64,000 nt of DNA from Jeongeupia wiesaeckerbachi (lineage in GTDB: Bacteria; Pseudomonadota; Gammaproteobacteria; Burkholderiales; Chitinibacteraceae). Positions 10,075-17,767 of the stretch are shown piece by piece. The stretch lies in the NCBI RefSeq assembly GCF_050916355.1, contig NZ_CP136946.1:1178001-1242000 (forward strand), given 5' to 3'. The translations under genes were made by a program, and so were the position numbers. The notes beneath the pieces are model-generated. The model was not told the DNA's origin and made no database searches. It saw only the letters and a program-made list of their open reading frames with translations. How positions within the stretch are numbered: the stretch's first letter is position 1; every line of letters begins with the position of its first letter.

Positions 10075-12660
10075 ATGAAATCCACTTCATTGCATACGAT
10101 GGCCGGGGCGTTTGCGCTGGCCGGTCTGGTCGCCACGCCGATCTTCAGTCAGGCTGCGGCCGTCGCCGCCTGGCAGGAAGGCGTGACCTATACCGCTGGC
10201 ACGCTGGTCAGCTACAGCGGCAAAACCTACAAGGCACTGGTCACCCATACCGCTTATGTGGGTGCCAACTGGACACCACCGAGCACGCCGACCCTGTGGC
10301 AACCGGTGGCCGGCGTTCAGGCCTTGGCGGCCGAGTCGCCGACGCCGGCACCCACACCGGCACCAACGCCCACACCAGCCCCGACGCCAGCCCCGACGCC
10401 AGCGCCGACACCGGCGCCGACACCGGCGCCGACACCGGCGCCAACACCAGCGCCAACACCAGCGCCAACACCGGCACCGACGCCTGTACCCACACCGGCC
10501 CCGACGCCAGCGCCAAGCGTGCCCGCGCACGTCTCGACCGTCAGCCGCTTCTACAGCTACGACGCCTTGGGCCGGCTGGTACAGGAGATGGACAGCCAGG
10601 GCTTCCAGACCACCTACACCTATGATGCCAACGGCAACCGGCTGACCCGCAAGGACGCACTGGGCCGGACCACGGCGTACCAGTACGACGCTCTGAACCG
10701 CCTGGTGCAGATGACCGACCCGAACGGCGGCATCACCCAGTTCAGCTACGACGGTCGTGACAATCTGGTCTCGGTGAAGGACCCGGAAGGCTTTACCACC
10801 AGCTACACCTACAACGGCTTCGACGATCTGATCAAACAGGTCAGCCCGGATACCGGCACCACCCAGTACGCGGTGGATGCCAACGGTCGCACCCTTACCA
10901 AGACCGATGCCCGCAGCAAGAGCGCCCAGTACCAGTACGACGCCCTCGGCCGGGTGACCCGCGTCGACTACGGCGACGAAGTCCAGACCTTCACCTATGA
11001 CACCGCCACCAACGGCGTCGGCCAGCTCGCCAGCTTCACCGACGGCGCTGGCCAGACCGGCTTCGGTTACGACGCCCAGGGTCGGGTCAGTCAGGTCCAG
11101 CGCAGCAACACCGGCGGCAGTGCGCAGATCATCGGCTACAGCTGGGGCGCCGCCAACCGGCTCAACCGCATCGTTTACCCGTCCGGCCTCAACGTCGACT
11201 ACACGTGGCAGAACGGCGTCGTCACCAGCGTGCAGCTCAACGGCCAGCCGCTGCTGAGCCAGGTGCAATACAGCGCCGACGGTCGCATCGTCGGCTGGCA
11301 ATGGGCCAACGGCCAGGCCCGCTACGCCAGCAGCGACTTCGCCGGCCGCCCCAGCACGCTCAGCCTCGCCGACCGGCAATGGCAGTACCGCTACGACAGT
11401 ACCGGCAACCCGATCGGCATCGACGACAGCCAGACCCAGGCGGCCAGCCACAGCTTCGGCTACGACTCCCTCGACCGGCTGATCCAAGCCAGCATCGGCA
11501 CCACCACCTACGGCTACAACTACGACAAGAACGGCAACCGCACCGTCGGCAGCACCGGCAGTGCCAATACCCAGTACAACCACGACCCGGCCAGCAACCG
11601 GCTGCTGAACACCACTGGCAGTAGCAACCAGACTTATCAGTACGACGCCAGCGGCAGCCGTACCAAGGACGCCAGCCTCACCCTGCGCTACAACAACGCC
11701 GGCCGGCTGATCCAGAGCCAGCTCGGTACCATCGTCACCGACTACGGCTACAACGTCCTCGGCCAGCGGGTCGGCAAGACCACCGGCGCCCAGCTCACCC
11801 AGTTCGCCTACGACCTCGAAGGCCGGCTGCTCGGCGAATACAGCGGCAGCGGCACGCTGCAACAGGAAACCGTCTGGCTCGGCGACACCCCGATCGCCTC
11901 GACCCGCCCCGGCGTCGACGCCCAGCATCCGACCGTCTACTACGTCTGGGCCGACCACCTGAACACCCCGCGCCAGCTCTCCGAGCCCACCAGCCAGAAA
12001 GTCGTCTGGCGCTGGCAACAGGTCGAACCGTTCGGCAACAGCCTGGCCGAACAGGACCCGGACGGCGACGGCCAGCAAGTGGTGTACAACCTGCGCTTCC
12101 CGGGCCAGTATTACGATCAGGAAACCGGCCGGCACTACAACTACTTCCGGGATTACGATCCGGCGACGGGGCGGTATATCGAGAGTGATCCGATTGGGCT
12201 CAGAGGTGGGATCAATACGTTTGCATATGCGTACAGCAGTCCATCATATTTTCACGATGCTCTTGGTTTGTATCCAAAGGGTGCAGCTAGTGGTGTCTTG
12301 AATGGAGTAAAGCAAGGGTTCGGATACATTGGCGATGGGATGGGCGGTGCATCCGATTTCAAGAATAATTATGGCGACATGCGCGATGCTAACACTATAG
12401 GTGCTGATAAATATTTTCATTGCAAAGCAAACTGCGAAGCCACGAAAAGAGGGCAAGGCGGTCAAGATGCAGCTATTTGTATTAGTGATGCTCGGGAATG
12501 GTTTGATCAGCACTGGCCAAAGAATGACCCTGCCTCTGCTTCAGCAGATGACCAGATTGCTAACCATCATGGTCGAAATGGCGCGAATATCAAACCAGCA
12601 ACTAGTTGCAGCGAGATATGTGCTCCATTTAGGCCTAGGGGTCTTTCCGATAAATACTGA
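10075..12660 (+). CDS. Secreted Rhs protein with CBM5/12 chitin-binding domain and serum-amyloid-A-like C-terminal tip
   Basis: The 861-residue protein has a signal peptide (1-28), a CBM5/12 type chitin-binding module at about 32-78 (AWQEGVTYTAGTLVSYSGK...TLWQPV), a PT-rich linker at 89-147, YD repeats from about 155, and the RHS core (WADHLNTPRQL; YDPATGRYIESDPIGL) ending near DALGLY at 733. The last 128 residues are a variable tip that matches the serum amyloid A pattern: DMRDANTIGADKYFH, KRGQGG, ISDARE, DQIANHHGR, FRPRGLSDKY. GC drops sharply from about 12150, the normal recombination point of Rhs tips. The tip adds five or more cysteines not present in human SAA. Function of the tip is unknown; small candidate immunity genes follow. 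Confidence 0.9.
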   Translation: MKSTSLHTMAGAFALAGLVATPIFSQAAAVAAWQEGVTYTAGTLVSYSGKTYKALVTHTAYVGANWTPPSTPTLWQPVAGVQALAAESPTPAPTPAPTPTPAPTPAPTPAPTPAPTPAPTPAPTPAPTPAPTPAPTPVPTPAPTPAPSVPAHVSTVSRFYSYDALGRLVQEMDSQGFQTTYTYDANGNRLTRKDALGRTTAYQYDALNRLVQMTDPNGGITQFSYDGRDNLVSVKDPEGFTTSYTYNGFDDLIKQVSPDTGTTQYAVDANGRTLTKTDARSKSAQYQYDALGRVTRVDYGDEVQTFTYDTATNGVGQLASFTDGAGQTGFGYDAQGRVSQVQRSNTGGSAQIIGYSWGAANRLNRIVYPSGLNVDYTWQNGVVTSVQLNGQPLLSQVQYSADGRIVGWQWANGQARYASSDFAGRPSTLSLADRQWQYRYDSTGNPIGIDDSQTQAASHSFGYDSLDRLIQASIGTTTYGYNYDKNGNRTVGSTGSANTQYNHDPASNRLLNTTGSSNQTYQYDASGSRTKDASLTLRYNNAGRLIQSQLGTIVTDYGYNVLGQRVGKTTGAQLTQFAYDLEGRLLGEYSGSGTLQQETVWLGDTPIASTRPGVDAQHPTVYYVWADHLNTPRQLSEPTSQKVVWRWQQVEPFGNSLAEQDPDGDGQQVVYNLRFPGQYYDQETGRHYNYFRDYDPATGRYIESDPIGLRGGINTFAYAYSSPSYFHDALGLYPKGAASGVLNGVKQGFGYIGDGMGGASDFKNNYGDMRDANTIGADKYFHCKANCEATKRGQGGQDAAICISDAREWFDQHWPKNDPASASADDQIANHHGRNGANIKPATSCSEICAPFRPRGLSDKY
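10345..10516 (+). repeat. Tandem coding repeats for a Pro-Thr linker
   Basis: Imperfect 12-base units encoding Pro-Thr-Pro-Ala run for about 170 bases between the chitin-binding module and the YD repeats of the second Rhs protein. Such PT linkers are common in secreted chitinases. Length may vary between strains by slippage. Confidence 0.9.
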
Positions 12661-12677
12661 TGGGGGCTGTTTTGAGA

Positions 12678-12821
12678 ATGCTAATTCTTGGAGTGGTTAT
12701 TCTTATAACTGCATGTAACTTTGTCGCTACGGATAAGTGTTTAGACCGTGGTGGTCGTTGGGATAAGGAGAGCCAGTCATGTGACTTTGGAAATGCAAGC
12801 GCTCCTTTAAATGGAAGATAA
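12678..12821 (+). CDS. Small lipoprotein, candidate immunity protein
   Basis: A 47-residue protein beginning MLILGVVILITACNFVATDK: hydrophobic signal followed by a lipobox (ITAC), so it is likely exported and lipidated. The mature part has CLDRGGRWDKESQSC, a Cys pair pattern seen in many tiny bacterial lipoproteins. The frame also opens at 12660, overlapping the Rhs stop (TGATG arrangement), but the ATG at 12678 gives the better signal peptide. Directly downstream of an Rhs tip is where immunity genes usually sit, so an immunity role is inferred from position only. Low GC agrees with co-transfer with the tip. Confidence 0.6.
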   Translation: MLILGVVILITACNFVATDKCLDRGGRWDKESQSCDFGNASAPLNGR

Positions 12822-13038
12822 GTGGACTAGTTGGGTGAATGTAGTGATGCCCAAGTTTTCTTCTTGCGAATATCAATCACGCCCGTCCTGCGCGGGCGTT
12901 TTGATTGGCGAAAGACATCCGGGATTTGCAGGAAGTATTGATATTGGTGATGGATGGTTTGGAAATAAAAAAGCAGATCGTGTGTTGGATTATATTTTGA
13001 AGGACCCTGACGGAAAAGTTACGGCAACTGTTAAATGA
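12811..13038 (+). CDS. Uncertain 75-residue open frame downstream of the Rhs gene
   Basis: The frame opens at an ATG overlapping the end of the lipoprotein gene and closes with TGA overlapping the ATG of the membrane protein (ATGA, 13035-13038), which favours a real or formerly real gene. Against it, a terminator hairpin (12874-12907) lies inside and the protein resembles nothing I know. The second half (GSIDIGDGWFGNKKADRVLDYIL) looks more protein-like than the first; it may be the remnant of a displaced Rhs tip or immunity gene. No function is assigned. Confidence 0.3.
   Translation: MEDKWTSWVNVVMPKFSSCEYQSRPSCAGVLIGERHPGFAGSIDIGDGWFGNKKADRVLDYILKDPDGKVTATVK
12874..12907 (+). terminator. 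Hairpin terminator after the lipoprotein gene
   Basis: CGCCCG (12880-12885) pairs with CGGGCG (12893-12898), followed by TTTT; flanking CAATC and GATTG extend the pairing. Placed 50 bases after the lipoprotein stop, it probably ends the Rhs-lipoprotein transcript, and argues against coding across this point. Confidence 0.6.
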
Positions 13039-13418
13039 TCAATAAAGAAATTTGGCTGGGTGCCTGTGTAGTAGCAAGTACTTGGATCGGAGGTATTATT
13101 TTGACAAGGCTTGCTACGGCTGGTACCAGTGGGTCTGAAGCATATGCCATATTGGCGGGGTGGTGCTTGGTTATGTACGTCTCAGCCAAGTTCTCAATTT
13201 CACCAAGATCTGCTATGCCTTTAGTACTTATTTATCTAGTATTTTATGCTGGATTCACATTGATGGGGATTGAGGTTTTTTACCGTCAACATCAAAGCAT
13301 GGAGGCTATAGCTGTTGCAGGTGTAGGTATTTTTCAGGCGTTGATTTTTATCAGCCCAATTCTTCTTAATCATTGGGTCGATAGGCTGTTTGTGTGGATA
13401 AAAAAGAGATATCCTTAG
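13035..13418 (+). CDS. Small integral membrane protein, candidate immunity protein
   Basis: A 127-residue protein with about four predicted membrane segments (IWLGACVVASTWIGGIIL; YAILAGWCLVMYVSAKF; AMPLVLIYLVFYAGFTLMGI; GIFQALIFISPILL) and a basic C-terminus (WIKKRYP). I recognise no family. It lies in the low-GC tail of the Rhs cassette and its start overlaps the previous open frame by four bases. Polytopic membrane proteins are frequent as immunity to membrane-acting toxins, which would fit an SAA-like (lipid-binding) tip, but this is speculation. Confidence 0.6.
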   Translation: MINKEIWLGACVVASTWIGGIILTRLATAGTSGSEAYAILAGWCLVMYVSAKFSISPRSAMPLVLIYLVFYAGFTLMGIEVFYRQHQSMEAIAVAGVGIFQALIFISPILLNHWVDRLFVWIKKRYP

Positions 13419-13693
13419 TTGGCGAGAGCGCCTCGACCATCGGTTACGGCATGTCATAACGGTGTCGGCCGCAGGTGTATGCTCAAAATTCAGTTGAGAT
13501 ATGCCTGCGTCGTATCGTAACTGGACTTTGTGGCGTTGCTAGAAAACTCGCGTGCAAGCTGAAAGATGTATGAGCGAGGATTATCTGTGAATGTGGGACG
13601 TCTTCGCCGGGTTCGTCCGATTTTCGTCTGGTAAGTTACTGATTTGCCGTGACCCAAATCCACGAATGAATGGGATCCTACAGGAGGGTAGAC

Positions 13694-15103
13694 ATGCACG
13701 ACATCAATTGTCCGCATTGCGGCAAGGCGTTCAAGATTGACGAAGCCGGGTATGCAAATATTCTGAAGCAGGTGCGCGACAGCGAGTTTGAGCAGCAACT
13801 GCACGAGCGGCTGGAATTGGCCGAGCAAGAAAAGCAAAGCGCGATCGAACTGGCGACAAGCAGGGTCACCAGTGATTTACAGAAAGAAGCCACAGCTAAA
13901 GAGATCGAAATCCAGCAGTTGAAAGCCAAACTCGAGGCCGGTGATGTCTCGCGGAAGTTGGCTGTGACCGAAGCGCTGAGTGTCGTGGAAAAAGAGCGAG
14001 ATGCATTGGCGAATGAACTGGCTCAAGCAAAGCAAAACAAGGAGGCCGCAGCCAGCTTGGCCGAAGCGAAGCTGCTGGGTGAATTGCAGAAGGCCGCAGC
14101 TACAAAAGATGCAGAAGTCCAGGGCTTAAAGGCCCAGCTCGAAGCGATCGGCATGGCGCAAAAGCTGGCCATTAGCGAGGCAGTGAATGCGGTCGAGAAG
14201 GAACGTGATGAGCTCAAGAGCAACTTGGGGCGGGCTGAACTTGAGAAGCAGCTTGCCGAAAAGTCGCTCAAGGACAAGTACGAGACGCAGATCAAGGATC
14301 GCGACGATGCGATTGAGCGCCTTCGGGACATGAAGGCTCGTTTGTCGACCAAGATGGTGGGCGAAACGCTGGAACAGCATTGCGAGACCGAGTTTAACCG
14401 CATTCGAGCGACGGCTTTCCCTCGAGCCTATTTCGAGAAGGATAATGACGCGCGAACGGGTAGCAAGGGCGATTACATCTTCCGTGACTGTGACGAGGCT
14501 GGCACAGAGATTGTGTCGATCATGTTCGAGATGAAAAACGAGAGCGATCGCACCGCGACGAAAGGCCGTAACGAAGACTTCCTGAAAGAGCTGGATAAGG
14601 ATCGTACCGAGAAGGGGTGTGAGTACGCCGTTCTAGTCTCTTTGCTGGAGCCTGATAGTGAGCTCTACAACACAGGGATCGTCGATGTATTTCATCGCTA
14701 CCCCAAAATGTACGTGGTGCGGCCACAGTTCTTCATTCCTATCATCACCTTGCTTCGGAATGCGGCGATGAACTCCCTGCAGTACAAGTCCGAGCTGGCG
14801 CTGGTGAAGGCGCAGAACATTGACATTACGAATTTCGAAAACGAGCTGGAGTCTTTCAAAGGCGCGTTCGCGAAGAACTATGACCTAGCGTCCAGGCGTT
14901 TCGAAACAGCGATCATAGAAATCGACAAATCGATTGATCACCTCCAGAAGACGAAAGAGGCTTTGCTCGGCGCTGACCGCAATCTGCGTCTTGCAAATGA
15001 TAAGGCTCAAGATGTGACAATCAAAAAGCTGACTCGTGGCAATCCGACGATGGCGGAGAAATTTTCCGAGCTCAAGAATCAAGGCCCCTCAGGTGCGGGG
15101 TAA
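13694..15103 (+). CDS. DUF2130 domain protein with long coiled coil
   Basis: The ATG at 13694 has an AGGAGG ribosome-binding site at 13682-13687 and gives 469 residues. It begins MHDINCPHCGKAF, a CPHC zinc-knuckle-like motif, followed by a long Glu/Lys/Ala-rich coiled coil (about 30-225) with partly repeated segments (VEKERDAL... and VEKERDELK), and then the conserved DUF2130 region with LEQHCETEFNRIRATAFP, KGDYIFRD, FEMKNESDRTATKGRNEDFLKELDKDR and CEYAVLVSLLE. The Glu-X-Lys and Asp residues look like a PD-(D/E)XK nuclease-type core, which is my inference; function is not established. GC is lower than core genes and it stands alone, so probable transfer. Confidence 0.85.
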   Translation: MHDINCPHCGKAFKIDEAGYANILKQVRDSEFEQQLHERLELAEQEKQSAIELATSRVTSDLQKEATAKEIEIQQLKAKLEAGDVSRKLAVTEALSVVEKERDALANELAQAKQNKEAAASLAEAKLLGELQKAAATKDAEVQGLKAQLEAIGMAQKLAISEAVNAVEKERDELKSNLGRAELEKQLAEKSLKDKYETQIKDRDDAIERLRDMKARLSTKMVGETLEQHCETEFNRIRATAFPRAYFEKDNDARTGSKGDYIFRDCDEAGTEIVSIMFEMKNESDRTATKGRNEDFLKELDKDRTEKGCEYAVLVSLLEPDSELYNTGIVDVFHRYPKMYVVRPQFFIPIITLLRNAAMNSLQYKSELALVKAQNIDITNFENELESFKGAFAKNYDLASRRFETAIIEIDKSIDHLQKTKEALLGADRNLRLANDKAQDVTIKKLTRGNPTMAEKFSELKNQGPSGAG

Positions 15104-15194
15104 ATCTGCCAATCACGACGAAGTGCTTGGCTCTGCCGCTCGACGTAGCCCATGTTTGAGTCGCACCGGGCTTTGAAGTCCAACTACGTCAGCC

Positions 15195-15227
15195 AAAAAA
15201 AGCCCTCCGTAATCGGAGGGCTTTTTT
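15195..15227. terminator. Bidirectional terminator between the DUF2130 gene and slyD remnant
   Basis: AAAAAAAGCCCTCCG (15195-15209), loop TAAT, CGGAGGGCTTTTTT (15214-15227). The A-run on one side and T-run on the other allow termination from both directions. Confidence 0.9.
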
Positions 15228-15245
15228 GCGGGCGTGGCTGCGGAC

Positions 15246-15438
15246 TCAGTGATGATGCCCGTGCTCGCCATGCACATGCTGGTGGGCGATTTCCTCGGCG
15301 CTGGCTTCGCGCACGCTCAGCACCTTGATGCCGAAACGCATGGCCTTGCCGCACAGCGGGTGGTTGCCGTCGAGCAGTACGACCGGGCCTTTGATCTTGG
15401 TGACGAAGGGTAACGGCGGTGTTCTTGGTGATCTTCAT
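15246..15438 (-). pseudogene. slyD: slyD remnant: FKBP-type peptidyl-prolyl isomerase with internal deletion and frameshift
   Basis: The minus-strand start at 15438 reads MKITKNTAVTL, the exact N-terminus of Neisserial-type SlyD. About a dozen codons later the frame breaks, and a different frame reads VTKIKGPVVLLDGNHPLCGK, then EEIAHQHVHGEHGHHH to the stop at 15246: the C-terminal end of SlyD with its metal-binding His tail. The remaining 193 bases are not a multiple of three, and roughly 90 codons of the FKBP/insert-in-flap region found in intact SlyD are missing. So the gene is almost certainly dead here. The flanking terminator at 15195 is intact. The deletion lies at the edge of the accessory island. 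Confidence 0.85.
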
Positions 15439-15562
15439 AAGGCGATACAGGCTGAATGGAAGGCCGAAAGGGTCGCTCTTCCGCATGGGGGTGTCAACCC
15501 GCTGCGACGTGGCGCACCGGAGGCGTTGCGGGCCCGGATGACCCGCAACGGCCTGGATGCGC

Positions 15563-17767
15563 CTAGCGGCTCGCCGCCGCTGCCCTGGCTCGTGCCAGGT
15601 GCAGTTTCCGGTAGCTGTCGATCAGCCGCTGGTGCCGGTCCAGCCCCTCCAGTTTCATGCTCGTTGGCGTCAAGCCATAGAAGCGCTCGCTGCCATCCAC
15701 CGAGCCCAGCACCGCGTCCATGCGCGGGTTGCCGAACATCCGCCGGAAGTTGGCTTCGTAATCGGCCAGTTCCAGTTCGTCATCCAGCAGCACCTCCAGC
15801 ACCACGTTCAGCGCCTGATAGAACAGGCCGCGCTCAAGCGTGTTGTCGTTGTACTGCAGGAAGGCGCCGACCAGATCGTGTGCGGTCTCGAATTGCTGCA
15901 GGGCGAGATGGATCAGCAGCTTCAATTCCAGCAGGGTGAGCTGGCCCCAGACGGTATTCTCGTCGAATTCGATGCCGATCACCGTGGCGATATCGGTGTA
16001 TTCATCGGTGTCGCAGTTTTCCAGACGATCCAGCAATGCTTCCAGCGCGGCATCGTCCAGGCTGTGCAGGTTCAGGATATCGGCGCGCAGCGGCAGTGCC
16101 TTGTTGGTGTTGTCCCAGACCAGATCGTCGATTGGATAGATTTCCGAATAACCCGGCACCAGAATGCGGCAGGCTGTGGCGCCCAATTGATCGTACACCG
16201 CCATGTACGCCTCTTTGCCCATGTCTGCGAGAATGCCGAACAAGGTTGCGGCCTCGTCGGCGTTGGAATTTTCGCCGTGGCCAGAGAAGTCCCATTCGAC
16301 GAAATCGTAATTCGCCTTGGCGCTGAAAAAGCGCCACGACACGATGCCGCTGGAATCAATGAAGTGTTCGACGAAGTTGTTCGGTTCGGTCACGGCGTGG
16401 CTTTCGAACGTCGGCCGCGGCAGATCGTTCAGGCCTTCAAAACTGCGACCCTGCAGCAATTCGGTCAGGCTGCGTTCCAGCGCCACCTCGAAGCTCGGGT
16501 GTGCGCCGAACGAAGCAAATACGCCGCCGGTACGCGGGTTCATCAGCGTCACGCACATGACCGGGTAGACCCCGCCCAGCGATGCATCCTTCACCAGCAC
16601 CGGAAAGCCTTGCTCTTCCAGGCCCTGAATCCCGGCCAGAATGCCGGGGTATTTCGCCAGCACCTCGTGCGGCACATCCGGCAGGGAGATTTCACCTTCA
16701 AGGATTTCGCGTTTGACCGCCCGCTCGAAGATTTCCGACAGGCATTGCACCTGCGCTTCGGCCAGCGTATTGCCGGCGCTCATGCCATTGCTGACATACA
16801 GGTTTTCGACCAGATTGGACGGGAAATACACCACTTCGCCGTCCGACTGGCGCACATACGGCAGCGAACAGATGCCGCGTTCCGTATTGCCGGAGTTGGT
16901 GTCGTACAGGTGCGAGCCGAGCAATTCGCCATCGGGGTTGTAGATGGGCAGACAGTAGTCGTCGAGAATGTCAGCCGGCAGCGCATCGTCCGGGCCGGGC
17001 TGGAACCAGCGCTCGTTCGGGTAATGGACGAACGCGGCGTTGGCAATGTCTTCGCCCCAGAAGCTGCCGGCGTAGAAATGGTTGTTACTGAGCCGTTCGA
17101 TATACTCGCCCAAGGCCGAGGCCAAGGCGCTTTCCTTGGTCGAGCCCTTGCCATTGGTAAAACACATCGGCGAGTGCGCATCGCGGATATGCAGCGACCA
17201 GACATTGGGCACGATATTGCGCCACGAAGCGATTTCGATCTTGATGCCCAGATTCGCCAGCACGCCCGACATATTGGCGATGGTCTGTTCCAGCGGCAGA
17301 TCCTTGCCGGCAATATAGGTGCTCGCTTCAGCATCCGGATTCAGCGTCAGCAAGGCCTGAGCATCCGCGTCCAGATTGGCGACCTCTTCAATCACGAATT
17401 CGGGCCCGGCCTGCACGACCTTTTTCACCGTACAGCGTTCGATGGAACGCAAAATACCCTGGCGATCCTTGGCGGAGATGTCTTCCGGCAATTCGACCTG
17501 AATCTTGAAAATCTGCTGGTAGCGGTTTTCCGGGTCGACGATATTGTTTTGCGACAGGCGGATATTCTCGGTCGGAATATTGCGGGTATTGCAATACAAC
17601 TTCACGAAGTAGGCCGCACACAAAGCCGACGAGGCCAGAAAGTAATCGAACGGACCCGGCGCCGAGCCATCGCCCTTATAGCGGATAGGCTGGTCGGCGA
17701 TCACCGTGAAGTCATCGAACTTGGCTTCAAGACGAAGCTTGTCGAGAAAGTTGACCTTAATTTCCAT
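15563..17767 (-). CDS. ycaO: OsmC-YcaO fusion protein (RimO-associated YcaO type)
   Basis: The ATG at 17767 (MEIKVNFLDKLRLEAKFDDF) gives 734 residues. Residues 1-140 are an OsmC-like domain (GSAPGPFDYFLASSALCAAYFVKLYC holds one conserved Cys). From about 160 the protein matches E. coli YcaO: NVWSLHIRD, CFTNGKGSTKESALASALGEYIERLS, HYPNERWFQPG, then the ATP-binding YcaO core and a C-terminal helical extension. YcaO of this group is linked to RimO-dependent methylthiolation of ribosomal protein S12; YcaO domains in general use ATP to activate amide backbones. No RiPP precursor or cyclodehydratase partner is nearby. The frame is open further upstream without similarity. Fusion to OsmC occurs in related proteins. 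Confidence 0.9.
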   Translation of the reverse strand: MEIKVNFLDKLRLEAKFDDFTVIADQPIRYKGDGSAPGPFDYFLASSALCAAYFVKLYCNTRNIPTENIRLSQNNIVDPENRYQQIFKIQVELPEDISAKDRQGILRSIERCTVKKVVQAGPEFVIEEVANLDADAQALLTLNPDAEASTYIAGKDLPLEQTIANMSGVLANLGIKIEIASWRNIVPNVWSLHIRDAHSPMCFTNGKGSTKESALASALGEYIERLSNNHFYAGSFWGEDIANAAFVHYPNERWFQPGPDDALPADILDDYCLPIYNPDGELLGSHLYDTNSGNTERGICSLPYVRQSDGEVVYFPSNLVENLYVSNGMSAGNTLAEAQVQCLSEIFERAVKREILEGEISLPDVPHEVLAKYPGILAGIQGLEEQGFPVLVKDASLGGVYPVMCVTLMNPRTGGVFASFGAHPSFEVALERSLTELLQGRSFEGLNDLPRPTFESHAVTEPNNFVEHFIDSSGIVSWRFFSAKANYDFVEWDFSGHGENSNADEAATLFGILADMGKEAYMAVYDQLGATACRILVPGYSEIYPIDDLVWDNTNKALPLRADILNLHSLDDAALEALLDRLENCDTDEYTDIATVIGIEFDENTVWGQLTLLELKLLIHLALQQFETAHDLVGAFLQYNDNTLERGLFYQALNVVLEVLLDDELELADYEANFRRMFGNPRMDAVLGSVDGSERFYGLTPTSMKLEGLDRHQRLIDSYRKLHLARARAAAASR

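Noticed and set aside
10345..10516. Tandem 12-base repeats resembling a minisatellite
   Set aside because: They encode a normal PT-type linker in a secreted protein; listed as a coding repeat only.
13393..13401. Perfect DnaA box TGTGGATAA
   Set aside because: It lies inside the last codons of the small membrane protein gene, alone, with no neighbouring boxes or AT-rich unwinding element; most likely chance.
15563..17767. YcaO as part of a thiazole/oxazole RiPP cluster
   Set aside because: No precursor peptide, dehydrogenase or E1-like partner nearby, and the sequence belongs to the E. coli YcaO (RimO-linked) type.
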